A stretch of DNA of 64,000 nt from the NCBI GenBank assembly GCA_941918925.1, contig OW799233.1:132896333-132960332 (forward strand), given 5' to 3'. Made by a program: the position numbers and the translations under genes. This document shows, piece by piece, positions 24,690 to 36,889 of this stretch. The stretch is from Phyto melanocephala. Lineage: Eukaryota; Arthropoda; Insecta; Diptera; Rhinophoridae. Within the stretch, counting starts at the first letter, position 1, and each line of letters opens with the position of its first letter. Under the pieces are notes generated by a model. It was not told the origin of the DNA and did not search any database. It saw nothing but the letters and a program-made list of their open reading frames with translations.

Positions 24690-25306
24690 TGTAGAGGGTG
24701 GTTAAATTTTAAGGGCCCATGTTGAAGGTGAACTACACCTAGTCTTTAAATTTGTTTTCTGCATTTCACTTCAAATTTCTCAATCTCAAACTTACTCAAT
24801 TTGATCCGTGGAAAGATACTCAAATGAGCAACGCTTTAAAGTTATTCAGTTTTTTTATAAAAATGGGCGTTCAAATCAAAATGCATTTTGTGCACGTCGT
24901 AATTCTTTTGATCAACATAATCGTTCAAATTCGTCCACAAACGGGAGAATTGTAAAAAATATTAAAATTTTTGCAAAACAGGTCTGTATAAAATGTTAGA
25001 AAATCCGTAAATGCCTTCTTAGTTCGTTGAATGGGGACCATTGCTGTTTTTTGCGATAGTGTGGCAAAAGAGCAGTCAACCTCGACTCATCATCATGCCC
25101 AACAATTGAGCATCAACATTGTCATTGAAAATTTGGACCATCAGATAGAGTAGAGGCGCCAAGGATGGGGGGGGGGGGTCATTTGGCCGATATTTTATTC
25201 AATACACAATTGAACCATAAAAATATTATCATTATAAAAAGAAATAATAATAACTTCTTTAACAATTTGTGTTTTAATTAAAATCAACATCGGCCCTTAA
25301 AATTTA
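24690..25306 (+). mobile_element. mariner-like relic with both ends, in copy 6
   Basis: Left end gagggtggttaaattttaag and right end complementary (cggcccttaaaatttaacc), so the terminal repeats are recognisable. The frame from 24808 starts MERYSNEQRFKVIQFFYKNG, a mariner-type helix-turn-helix start, and decays after about 50 codons. The catalytic domain is absent. Copies at 18462 and 28453 are close relatives. Confidence 0.8.
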
Positions 25307-25372
25307 ACCTTAACCTTAATAACTTCAATATAATAGTAAAATGTTTTCGTAAATTTAGTCCTTCAATGAAAG

Positions 25373-26520
25373 TGGGCGTTAAAGTAGGAGTATCAATAAA
25401 GTTTCTGCTAATAAATACAACTTAGATATTTTAATATAGTCCTTTATTTTCCCAAAAACATTGTCAATAGAGAAATTACATGAATTTAAGATAAACCGTT
25501 ATATGGGAAGTAGGCGGTTAAGTGAGCGTGTCACTTAAACTTTTTGGCACAACAATTACATTGATTAGAAGGATATATGTAGCAAATTTTATTATCATAC
25601 CTCTAATTTTGTCGGTTTTATGAGCTTTTAAATTTCATTAACGGTAGATATCGTGAAAAGTGGGCGTTATAGTAGGCGTGTCAAAGTTGTTTTTGCTAAT
25701 GAGTACAACTTAGATGTTTCAATATAGTCCTTTATTATTCCAAAATCTTTATAAATAGAGGAATTATATGAATTTTAGGTAAAACGTTATATGGGAGGTG
25801 GACGTAAAAGTGGGCGTGGCACCTTAATTTTTTGGCACAGTAATGACATTGCCTAGGGGGATATACGTAGCAAGTTTTATCATCATACCTCAAATTTTGG
25901 CGGTTTTTTGAGCTTTTAAATTTCATTAACGGTAGATATCGTGAAAAGTGGGCGTTATAGTAGGCGTGTCAAAGTTCTTCTCGCTAATGAGTACAACTTA
26001 GGTGTTTCAATGTAGTCTTTTATTATTCCAAAATCTTTATTAATAGAGAAATTATATGAATTTTAGATAAAACGTTATATGGGAGGTGGGCGTAAAAGTG
26101 GGCGTGGCACCTTATTTGGCACAGTATTGACAGTGCCTAGGGGGACATACGTAGCAAGTTTTATCTTCATACCTCTAAATTTGGCGGTTTTATGAGCTTT
26201 TAAATTTCATTAACGGTAGATAACGTGAAAAGTGGGCGTTATAGTAGGCGTGTCAAAGTTGTTCTCGCTAATGAGTACAACCTAGGTGTTTCAATATAGT
26301 CCTTTAATATTCCAAAAACTTTATTAATAGAGAAATTATATGAATTTTAGGTAAAACGTTATATAGGAGGTGGGCGTAAAAGTGGGCGTGGCACATTGAT
26401 TTTCCGTCAGAACAAAGCATTTGACCAAAAAGCCATGTGTGCAAAATTTCAGAGTCGTACATCCAATTTTGTTGCTTTTATGACGTTTTTGTTTTTAAAT
26501 ATACCGAAAAATACACTGTG
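25373..26520 (+). repeat. 288-bp tandem units, four copies
   Basis: Unit starts at 25373, 25661, 25949 and 26233: spacing 288, 288, 284. The first unit is the most divergent (aaagtaggagtatcaataaa) and corresponds to the first unit of copies 4 and 5; the extra units resemble each other more. This fits expansion of the inner unit. Confidence 0.85.
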
Positions 26521-27014
26521 CGGTATAAATTTTCGTACATTTTGATCGATAACTCCTCTACTAATGATTAGATTTAGGTATTTTTTGGTGAGAAATATTG
26601 TTTTGACTCGAGAAATATATATTCGGAGTTTCATGACTGTACGTTAATCCGTTTGGACACAATACCATTTTATTCGATGTTCGTAGGACACGGTTTTTTC
26701 GACCTAATCTTGCATTCCGAGCTATAACTCACTTCCTAATATTCCGATATAGCCCATTTTCAATACCAAACAAACCTTGTCTATAAGAAAGATTCTGGCA
26801 AAATTTGAGCCTCCTAGCTTTTTCGGTGCGACCTCTATCGTGCTTTCAACAGACGGACAGACGGACAGACGGACGGACATAGCTAGATCGTCATAAAATC
26901 AAACCCTGATTCAGAATATATATACTTTATGGGGTCTAAAATGGATATTTCGATGTGTTACAAACGGAATGACAAAATGAATATACCCCCACCATTTTTT
27001 TGGTGGCGGGTATA

Positions 27015-27318
27015 AAAAGTAAATGTCGTATTGGGTTGTCCCGAATTATAAATACCCTTTAGCAACGTATGGGTATGCAATAATTAGTATATTTACTTTT
27101 ACGTGTGTATGTAAATATATGTCATTATCAGTAATATTTTCTAGAAATTAACGTGAAAGTATATGAAATCGGAAAATTTATTTTAAGTTTTTCGACGTGT
27201 ACATGTGCCCATCGCTAAAGCAATTACTTTGTTTATAACAACTCAATATTATTAATAGTGGAGGTTGCAAATGATATCACAACTTATGTATACCGTACAC
27301 CTAAGTGAAGGGTAAGTA
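27015..27318. repeat. Degenerate TATACCC-type relic
   Basis: Begins with a decayed version of the usual start (tgtcgtattgggttgtcccgaa, then taaataccctt) immediately after copy 6 and ends aagtgaagggtaagtaaaag. Probably an older member into which copy 6 was inserted, or next to which it landed. Confidence 0.45.
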
Positions 27319-28096
27319 AAAGAATAAAATTAAAAGTAAAAAAAAAGAAACTAGTGTAGCTATGTAACTCTGGTGTGGAGTATTTTTCTACATGTCTGCT
27401 CTTTATGTTATTGTCCATAAAATTCTATATTCACTGCTAGAAATTTACGTCATTTACCCTTGAAAAAAATATTTGAAAATTTGCAAAAATAAAAAAATTA
27501 ATAAAATTTACGAATTTTTTAGTGTTTTTTTTTTTTAAAGCAACAGAATTAATTTGCCATTTGTTTTTAGTTAAGTTCTTTGTTTATGCTACTACATATT
27601 AGTGTGTTTTTGTTTGTATGTAATTTGAAATAAGTAGAAAACACAAAATAGAATTAAAAAACTAGTTTCGAACCTTTAAATAATTTTTGCAAAAATTATG
27701 CACGTCTTTAAAGCTATTTGCTGTTGTTGGTTTTTGTTAAATATTTGGGTTCTCGTTTTTGGTTTCTGGTTGAAACTCGCCAACTAGCCTCTGGTTTGTG
27801 CGCAATTTTAAATGTTGAATTGTTTGTGTATTATTTTGTTAAAAACATAAACATTTTTTGAAGGTTCATTGTAATAATTTATTTTTGCCCAAAGTCTAAT
27901 AGAATGCCGGAAGTAAATCGCTTATGCGTTTGTTTTGCATTCATTTAAATTTTTGCATTAATTTTTTGTATTTTGTTTTTCTGTTGTTACCCTATAAAGT
28001 ATATGTACGTACAATACTTATGCTTTTATGTATGTATGTATGTGATGTATTTGTGTATTTTTGTATGTATGTAACTGATCTAATCTACTTCTTCAG
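27319..28096. other. AT-rich stretch, possible intron
   Basis: No element recognised. The end near 28075-28096 reads ctgatctaatctacttcttcag, which resembles a branch point, pyrimidine tract and splice acceptor. Confidence 0.35.
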
Positions 28097-28253
28097 CTTT
28101 AAAGCTCTTCCAATCTACGAAGTTCAATCAGATTCGATTTCACAAAATTACATACATTCGTCCATTTGTATAAAGATGACAACATGGCCGGTACTATGTT
28201 CTCCGGAGCCAAGCCATGACGTACTCTACTTTCCTAATTCGCCCTCCCAATGA
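28097..28253 (+). CDS. Candidate 3' terminal exon, unrecognised
   Basis: After a good-looking acceptor (cttcttcag, ending at about 28096) there is an open segment of about 52 codons starting FKALPIYEVQSD and ending YFPNSPSQ-stop. Base composition is more balanced than the surroundings. An AATAAA follows at 28261-28266, seven bases after the stop. These features suit a last coding exon with a very short 3' UTR. I recognise no domain, the upstream exons are not visible, and the segment could be chance or a retrocopy. Low confidence. Confidence 0.22.
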
Positions 28254-28452
28254 AGAGATAAATAAAACATGTCAGAAATCTTCTACTAAGTATGTATGTA
28301 TAATTTTTCCGTTCCAGGTATGTTCATTTGAAAAGTTTTGAGCAAGCTTGCATTGTTTTAGCAAAACGTTATTTAGAAAATTTACTTTTAAAAGCTCTGT
28401 TCTGATCAAAATGCATTAAGTAAGGTAAGCTTCGCTTAAATCCACAAAATAA

Positions 28453-29003
28453 AGGGTGGTTAAATTTTAAGGGCCGATGTTGAATGTGAACCACACCTTA
28501 ACGTCAGGTTTTTTTTTCTGCATTTAATTTGACATTTCTCAATTTTAGACTAACTCAATTTGAACCATGGAAAAATACACAATCGAGCAACGTATTAAAG
28601 TTATTCAGGCTTATTATGAAAATGGGCGTTCAATAAAAAATGCGTTTCGTGTACTTCGTGATTCTTCTGGTCAACATATTCGTTCAAATTCGTCCACAAT
28701 CGGGAAAATTGTAAAAATATTTAAATTTCAGCAAAACTGGTCTGTGTGAAATGTGAAAACATCTGTGAATGCCATATTAGTTCGTTGAATGAGAAACATT
28801 GCTGTTTTTCGCGATAATGTTACCAAAAGAGCAGTCAAACTCGACTCATCATCGTGCCCAACAATCGAACATCAACATTGTCATTGAAAATTTGGATCAT
28901 GGGATAAAGGTGTGCCGCCAAAGGCTGCCACTTTGTTCCATATATAATTGAACCATGCCAAATTTATCATAATAATTTCTTCAATAATTTGTGTTTTAAT
29001 CCA
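28453..29003 (+). mobile_element. mariner-like deletion derivative
   Basis: Left end agggtggttaaattttaagg, then a transposase start at 28567: MEKYTIEQRIKVIQAYYENG, continuing to VLRDSSGQH before decay. This copy is cleaner than those at 18462 and 24690. Like them it lacks the catalytic domain, so the family appears to move or persist as a short derivative. The right end is degraded: the expected terminal repeat is missing near 29003. Confidence 0.75.
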
Positions 29004-30419
29004 ATCTCACATATTGCATACATCTGTAGCAATCTTTTGAAAATTTTTGAAAAGGAATTGTTATAAAATCCAAGACAATGGACCTATTATTTTAGAGATA
29101 CGAACAACCAAACACGACTGTTTCTATCACCACAATAATTAACAGATATGGTATGACTCCAAGACTAATTTTTAGTGAAAACGGTCTCAAATCGGCAAAG
29201 TTCTAAACTAAATTAGTCTGGAGAAATAATAAAATAATAATTAAACATTAAAAAACGAAATTGTTGCTGAGAACAGCTAATAAATCACTTTTGAACTAAC
29301 TGACAAAATACAAATAAAGCTACAGTATGTTTGCAAATGCATATTTGAAAACGAAAATCCAGAGAGAGAATACACCTTTAAAATTTAATATTGCTTGTAA
29401 GCCACATATCTTGTGATTGTGCAGCTCTTTATTATGTATGTACGCTTGTGTGTGTATTTAACATCTTAATTAAAATTTTCATTGATTTTTTTATTTTTTA
29501 TTATACATTTAAATTAGTTATTTTATTTCCGATCTTATTATTTTTTACAATCTCGTGCAAGTTAAAAGCAAAAAATTACAATCTATATTTCTTAACTTTA
29601 TAATCAAAGATGTCTTAAAAAGTATCAATATTTGGCATATTTCGAAGCCACACCATCGATATTGGCGGATGAGCTCACTTTTGATGTTTTCCGAAGATAT
29701 AAATTTATCAAATTTTATTTAACGTTAAACATAAATTTATCTTTTTTGAATGGCATACATTTAGGCGTTTGTAGTTTCTTGTTAATCAATTGGAATATGT
29801 TAAGAACATAAAATATGTTAGTTATATATATAAATATGAATAAGTTAGTTTTTTGAAACGTGAGTGAAATGTATTAACTGGAAGACCACCCTTGAATTAT
29901 AATCCAAAGTGAAATTTGGATTTCTGACCATCATTTTTTATAAAATGGATATGTCGCGATATCAAGAACTTCAAATATTGTTGCTTTTCAAGTCTTAACA
30001 AAATATTTTATTATATTATAATTTCTCTAAATTGTCGTATATTTACACCAAACAGTTACAGATTGTGATAACTACACTTTTCAATAATTTTTCTAAATTT
30101 GGTGACTGGTCGCAAACATAAATATGTTTTGTTTTTAATATAATAAAAATTAATTGTAGAGGTGTCCAAAAGCAATATTTCTTGAAACTTGGTATAATCC
30201 ACAGGATTTTCATATTAATTGGTAAGTTAGTTGAATTCTTTCACGCTTCTCTGTTCAGGAATTTTACTGGTAAATAAATTTTCCTTTACGTCTGGGCGCT
30301 CATGTCTACAATTATTTTTCGAAATCCGGCATTTGGTAAAGTATGTGTACTTGTGAAATCTCAACTTCTTATACTTCATTATAATAGTAAAAAAGCAATG
30401 AAATGTAATTTAAAATATA
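29004..30419. other. Unassigned stretch
   Basis: No gene, RNA or element could be supported. Open frames are short and low in complexity. Confidence 0.45.
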
Positions 30420-31020
30420 CAGGGCAGTCCAACAAAAACACACGATGTTATTTGTAAATAAAATAAAAAGTTGGATGAGAATTATCTTTATAGATTTTTC
30501 TGTTATAGAAGGATCTATGACAATTATGTGTGAAATAAAATATTGGGCAAATGCTCGCAATAGTTTTATCCGATGGGTTCAATGTATATTAACGACATTG
30601 AATTATTGACGTACATTTTGTATTTAAAATATACCCAAAAAAAGAAGTCTAACTGTGTCAAGTCACAAGATCCTGACAGGCAATTAACATGAACACGACA
30701 TAAGATATCAGGGACATTGAATTTTTCACGCTAGACAGGCATTGTTTCTTTGGCTGTTTGGAAACTCGCTCCATACGTTTGGTAGCGTATATCATCCAGA
30801 TCCATATCCTCAATGGCTACAAGAAGTCCGTTATTATATAACGATATCGAAAACCATTCACGGTAAATACTTGAGCGACCTCATTTTCAAAGAAGTGCGC
30901 TCCATAAATCACACAAATAGTCACTCTCTGTGAATACATCGGATTTTTAACAATCACTCATAGATTTTCATTTGCTCAAACGCGACATTTCTGATTGATA
31001 ACGAATCCACTGAAATGATA
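30420..31020 (-). pseudogene. mariner transposase catalytic-region relic
   Basis: On the minus strand the blocks read YGAHFFENEVAQVFTVNGFR, then a degenerate stretch matching the WFQQDGAT region, then segments like RPPRSCDLT...LDFF (here VT.HS.TSFFGYI). This is the mariner DDE domain with many stops and frameshifts. The element's downstream end is the left boundary on the plus strand: TA (30418-30419) followed by cagggcagtccaac, a mariner-like terminal sequence. The other terminal repeat is not visible. Confidence 0.65.
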
Positions 31021-31207
31021 GTTTGCCCGTTTCTAAAAATGACTTTCTTTGTAAAGTCATCTTATTTTCTTCAATAAATAAATGAAATGTATAATATTTA
31101 CTTAGGTTTTATTATTTCCTTACTAAAAATATAAAAAGTAATCAACAAACGAAAATTAAATAAGAGGAAATTTTGGTTAAAATGGATCATTTAAAAAACA
31201 CCTTTGT

Positions 31208-31345
31208 TAAGTCTGTGGTTCTCATGGGTAGTCGCGTATGTCCATGTTTCAGGATTTTGAGTAATTAATGGTTGTGAAAATTTCTGAAATAAGGTAGACT
31301 CATTCTGTTTTTTAATGGAATAACAACGTAGCTTTTATACATAAT
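31208..31345. mobile_element. Inverted-repeat family D, partial copy
   Basis: Has one terminus, tctgtggttctcatgggtag, then cgcgtatgt, and an internal block gaaaatttctgaaataagg...taacaacgta that matches the reverse complement of about 40090-40155 in the full copy at 39996-40254. The second terminus is lost. Non-coding. Confidence 0.55.
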
Positions 31346-33489
31346 AAAAATTGCGTTGAGCACTAAAGCAGTATGTTGACTTACGTTTACTAATTGGCAA
31401 AGTTTTTAATTTTCTTAAAAACACACTAACACAACGTTGCTATTGCTAAGCACATTTAAAAATAATTTTTTGATTATTTTGCAGATTACTAGAGCTTTTA
31501 ATTACTTGTGTACAACACAAGATTCCTTGGGTGATTGCAGTCTAACATTTGTATTCACAATTCTTAATTTTTAAGTAGAACCTCTTTGTAATAAATTGAA
31601 ATAAAAATATTTTCAATATATCAAAAGAATTATATTTGTTTAGTAAATTTAAAATAATACTTCGAATTACCATGCCCTATTTAAATAGTTTTTTACCTTA
31701 GTTATGTAACCGTATTGCGATAAACCGTTTAGCACCAGATATAAAACATTTCAATTTTCATGGCAAATTTCACGAATAAAATTTTTAAACAGAATTCCGA
31801 TATAACGAAATTTTCTACACAAATTATAATCTAAAATACGTTGCAGAATTTACCGAAAAATGACACAACAAAGAAATAAGAATGCACAAAATTAAAAAAG
31901 ATTAAAATTAGAATATTAAAAGCTACAGTCGTCCACTTAATTATGGGCCTTATTCAGTGCAAGGTATTATTATGAAACATGTTTATTTAGGAAATTAAGA
32001 CATTTGGCGATTTAGATAACCCTTTCGGTAATTTATAAAAGTATCTTCAATATCAATGTAAGTTCTACATCAAGTACGTTAGCGATATTTTTGGAGTTTG
32101 GAGTGTGTTTATTATGTTAGACTACGTAATTACAATAAATTTAGAACAAATCAATTTAAAATTTCAGAAGTCCGAAAGAGAATGTATTTTTTTTTTTATT
32201 TTGTGGATTTAATATTGGCAAATGTTTCTTTAATTATACAAACAGTTATTTCTATTAAGCTCTGATTAAAATACTCTACTGAATTAAAAATATCAGTCCA
32301 CATATAATGACAGTAATAAAGTGGCATTAAAAAATCAATTAATTGATTGTGAGAACTACAATAAAAAAAGATAAAATTATCAAATATTTAAAAAAAAAAC
32401 TTTTTTATTCTAATGTCACATGCAATAACATTTACTAGCAAATTTAGTTTGCAAAAAAATGTACAATTAATTGAAACCAAATTGATTTTAAACAATTAAA
32501 TTGAAAGTAATACGGAAAAACAAAATAACAAACTATAAAAAAACAAAACAGTTACACACGCATACACTCACAGACACACCTAAAGTTTAAAATCTGTTGG
32601 TATTGTTTAGGTTTCACATCATAGCTGTTTGTTGTGTTAAGTGAACACATCTTTGTGTTTATTTGTATTTTTAAAGTTAACCGGTCATTTAATGCAAAAA
32701 AAAAAAAAGAAATGTTTGTTGGTTTGGTCGAAAATCATTATTTTCTCTGTTATTTAAATGTTCGTTGTCCGTTTTTTTTACTTTTTTTCACCCATTGCTG
32801 CAATGTGGAGAATGTTACTGATACAGATGACGATGACGTCGATGATACTTTTCGTGAATACGGCAATTAAGCTTTTAACTAATTTAATGCAAAAAAACAT
32901 AGTTACACTGCTCTGTTTTGATGCTGTTGTTGTAATTTAATGTGGCAAAAAGATGCAATAGGTGGACATTAACCTTCTTCTTCATACATATAAAGAATAA
33001 AATAAGGTGAGATCTCATATAAATTACTCAAACACATATAAACACACATACGCTAGGCAATACTTATATTCCATATAAGAAACCACACACAGACGCACAT
33101 TATTAAATTAGAAAACATAAGGTTTTCATCCAGTTTAGTTACACGGAAAAACAAAATAAGTTCAAGACTAAGATTTATATATAGTATAGGTATAGACTTC
33201 TCAGCGTAAAGGCGTGTCGTAACACTTTTAAAATAGAGACTCGCTGTGGGTTCTAGGGACTTTCGAGTGTACGTATGAAAGTGTTTTTTTTCAAGCTTCC
33301 TGCATCTTCTTCCAAACCTAATATTTTTCTTTTCATGTTTCTTGTTTCTAAAGGAGTTCCTCGATTTTCTTCGCCCCAATTTACGCTTTTTCGATTAAAG
33401 TCGTCAAAATGTTCTTTCATTAATATTGCCCTAGATATGAACAAAAACCGCAGAATCCTAAATTACAATTGATTAAATGTATGTGGTTT
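31346..33489. other. Unassigned AT-rich stretch
   Basis: No recognisable gene or repeat. Frames up to about 108 codons (33053-33379) show no domain and overlap each other on both strands, as expected by chance. Confidence 0.45.
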
Positions 33490-34730
33490 TTGCGGTATCT
33501 TGGACTAAAGCTATCCTGGCTTTGAAACGCTGAATTGAACGTTTCTAGGCAAAAAATAGCCATAACAAGAAGGTCCATTGGAAAAACATGGGCATAGATC
33601 TGAGGAACACTGCCTGGCTGCTTAAGGTGAATGTTAAATCAATTCTTATGTAAACAACTTCGGTATATTGGTATTAATTTACCCGTTCTATGTAAAGAAA
33701 TGTCCTGCGTAGCACAGTACTGCTTGTTACAAGTAATTTTTTCCTGATACCCGAAAAGGTATTACATACCATGTTAAACTAATTAGCTGAGGAGTTGATG
33801 GATAAGCAAGCGCCCGAAATGGAGCGAATGGACTACGCGTTTTTAATAAATAGAACTCGTATTTTTATGGATATGTGGCTATAATAGAATACAATTTCAA
33901 TATACTCTGATATATAAACTGTTGCATCCGAAATCCCTTCTTTGACAGAAGGAAGGGGTATGGCCTATTTATCTTTTATGACAGAATGGTGTCTTTTATT
34001 CTACCGGATTAGAATAGGCTGAAATATTTGTTATAAAACGGGCGGTAAGCTGGCTAAGATACTGCAGTTACTTTTTATATTATACACAAATTCGTATCTT
34101 CCTTGACAGTCATGCTCTTATTAAAGACGCTGGCAGCTGTCCATCCAATATGATAATGGAATGCCGGGCATATCTAAATGAGATCTCGAGATATTTTACT
34201 GTTGAATTAAAATGGATACTTGGCTACTGGGGAATGTCAGCAAACCGCATTGTAAAGGGAGTAGCGAAAAATGGGACTCTCCTACACGGGAAGAGTTTGA
34301 TACATCCACTGGTTCACTAGAATTCAAAAAAGAATTATACAGATCCGCACAGACTAGGTGGTCTGCGGGAACTGCTGCTTGTGAAATAGCCATAGAGACG
34401 TGGCCAGCAATGGGCTCTTATTGGTGGTCTAATAGGACACTGTGTCTTGCGAATACACATCAGGAGATTAAATTTCCCTTTCAATGACTTTTACAGATAT
34501 TGTAACGAAGAGGAAGAGGTTGAGATCCTGCAATATTTTCTCTGCCATCGTCGAGCTTTGGTGGGTCTTGGATCGTGCATTTGGGGAAGTTTTCTTCATG
34601 GCCTGGTTAGTACATCTTACGCTGATGTCTGAAAATAATGCTTGTTTCCTCATGTGTTGAATTGGTTTTAGATTACGAAAACCGAAATGGACCCAATTGT
34701 AATAGTCTTCGGATCTGTTCAACCTTACCT
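33490..34730 (+). pseudogene. RNase H-bearing LINE relic (RT end, RNase H, zinc knuckle)
   Basis: Plus-strand pieces in different frames follow the order of an I/LOA-like ORF2. A reverse-transcriptase thumb-like block (about 33520-33640, VHWKNMGI...) comes first. RNase H follows (from about 34100, LDSHALIKDAG, then LKWILGYWGMSANRIVKGVA, where family members have a WVPGH-GN-AD motif). The last piece, from about 34430, reads LIGHCVLRIHIRRL and then a knuckle-like YCNEEEEVEILQYFLCH. Catalytic residues are largely lost and stops are frequent. The 3' end reads caaccttacctac. The 5' half of the element is absent. Confidence 0.7.
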
Positions 34731-36889
34731 ACATGTGTTTTGATATTTTTATATTATATTTTTAAATTTTAACTGTAAAACCTATAACAAAAAGTATAGA
34801 CAATGTCTGTGTTAGCGCAATATCGACCGGAGCTTATGATTATGTTGTATATTCATAAAAAATTTTTTATTTTCTAGAACCCAATACGACATAATTCGAG
34901 AGATAACTGTGTTGCCGGACACCGAGCTTTATTTACTTCAGTCTTGAATTCCCCTCTGGATTATACCAATTGCTTTGTTCTGTTCTATAAGCATAATTTT
35001 AGAAAATGTTTATTATTTAGAATCACTTCAAAAACCTTTTTCAAAGTATGAAGTTTACATGACTTTAATCACATACTGTTATCCTGTGTAACTATTTAAA
35101 TTACACTAGTGCTTTAATTCAGGTTTCAAGTACTTGAATTCAAGTGTTATCTAAAGTACGGAACATTTTTTCTTTTATATATATATATATTTATATGCCT
35201 ATTTCTTTTTGTTGTAGTTACACCTTTTTTTCTTTGATGAGAAGGAAGAGAAATAATTGCCACATACTCGAACATAATCCAACATTCATATAAAAACGAT
35301 ACAATATAAATGCGAACGAAAAAAAAGAACTGGATTTTAAACCAAATACCAATTTGGTTACAGAAAAAGGTATGGTATGTTACTACAGATACATACTTAG
35401 AGATACCTAGATAGATTTGTGTTTGTATGTTCGTTAGTTAGCTTAAAATTAAAGCTGGAGCTGGTGCTGAAGTCAAAAGCTTACGTAAAGTTGCTTGCTT
35501 TTGAGTATAATGCGAGTACACCTGAATCTAACACCACCTGTGCGCTCTACCACATTAAAAATATTCCTACGATTTACATTGCAGATACTGTTTTGAACGA
35601 CAACAGCAACAACTACAGTAAGAACATAAAAATTGTTAAGACAACCTTAGGAAAGAAAAAAATAAACAGGAATATTTAAGCACACAATAAAAAGAACAGC
35701 ATCTTAAAATTGCACTGCATATTTAGTAGCTCCATATAAATGTTCGATAGCTAAGAAACTAAGCGTTGTTGTCCCTCTGCATGATCAAGGCGTCTATGAT
35801 GTTTATGTTGCAATTTCTGGTGGTGCTGCTGCTGCTGCTGCTGCTGCTGATGACGACAACGATGATGACGATGATCAGTTCATTAGAATCAGGAACCTAA
35901 CTGAACTAAACATGAACAAAAATATGTGTGTTTTTTTTTTATTTTGATATTGCGTTAGGAAAAAAAACGATATAAATAAAATACACATGCATCGTCAAAG
36001 GCGACCAGATAGTAGGAAATTTGCGCTCCGCCTATTCTTGACAACATTATTTTATACATTTAAGTTTTTTAGTTGTACTTTATTTTAAATTTTACATATT
36101 TGACCCTCGCTTACAAATGTACTACAAAAAGCAATCAAATAAGTAGTTACCAATAAAGCTGAATTATACCTCTATGTTTTTTTTTACTGTTGCGATACAA
36201 AAAAATATAAAAATTATAATATTGTTCATATTATAGTATTTATAAAGTTAATTTTAAGCTAAAAACTAATTCGCTTTTTAAAAACGTATAAAGAGTATTT
36301 ACGAATGTCACTACCAACAGACCATTACTCTGTATTTTAAAATAATGATGTTGGTAACGACACCTAATTACTATGTAATGAATGCAATAATGGCAACCTA
36401 TTTCATAATTTAAAAACGATTTTGCTGGGTTATAATAAGATTGTAAAAAATGCGTATAGATAGAATATATTTCAGGCTTGTATTTCTTAGAGAATCTAGA
36501 ATAAAAAATAAAAAAATTTAATTTTCCCTTCTGTCTGTCTGTCTTTCTGTTTATATTTCTAATCTCGATTGGCTGAAAACCTACTAGATAATTTTTGATA
36601 AAAATAAATATTAGGGCATCTTGAATCCTCAGTTAACGAAAAGAGGAGTTTTTAATGCGAAATAATACATATTAAGAAAAAAAAAATAACAAACAAAATG
36701 ATAGATAATTAATATACGGACACCACAATAAGAATAATTAGAAATAGGTTCCACTATCAAAAACAAACTATAAGTTTTTACTCACAACCAGAATCTTTCT
36801 TAAATCTAAAGCAATAGAAATACATTGTACGACCCTGCAAGAATTTACTTTTTCAATTAAGTGAAACTCTAAAATTTGGCAGCTGTCAC
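34731..36889. other. Unassigned stretch
   Basis: AT-rich, with the GCT/GAT microsatellite described separately. An 86-codon frame at 35419-35679 has no recognisable motif. A (TCTG)n-like tract near 36532-36549 resembles the GTCTG tracts of dispersed repeats. Confidence 0.4.
35823..35875 (+). repeat. GCT then GAT/GAC microsatellite
   Basis: About nine GCT triplets followed by gatgacgacaacgatgatgac. On the minus strand one frame is a short Gln/His-rich run of about 43 codons (eight Gln, then HHQKLQHKHHRRLDHAEGQQ). Such opa-like repeats occur in fly exons and UTRs, but the frame has a stop just upstream and no start, so coding is not supported. Confidence 0.7.

Larger units (their letters stand above)
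24551..27014 (+). repeat. TATACCC repeat (copy 6, 2.46 kb)
   Basis: The largest copy. It starts acaagtaagagcac and ends ggtggcgggtataa. It contains the mariner relic with both ends, four 288-bp-type units and the shared tail (GACGGACAGACGG tract at about 26853-26879). A G homopolymer of about 11 bases near 25168-25178 lies at the relic's inner edge. Same strand as copies 4 and 5. Confidence 0.8.

Noticed and set aside
33053..33379. 108-codon minus-strand frame
   Set aside because: Overlaps other frames on both strands, is low in complexity and has no motif; likely chance.
35823..35875. Gln/His-rich minus-strand frame over the microsatellite
   Set aside because: A stop lies immediately upstream and the frame is short; a microsatellite explains it.
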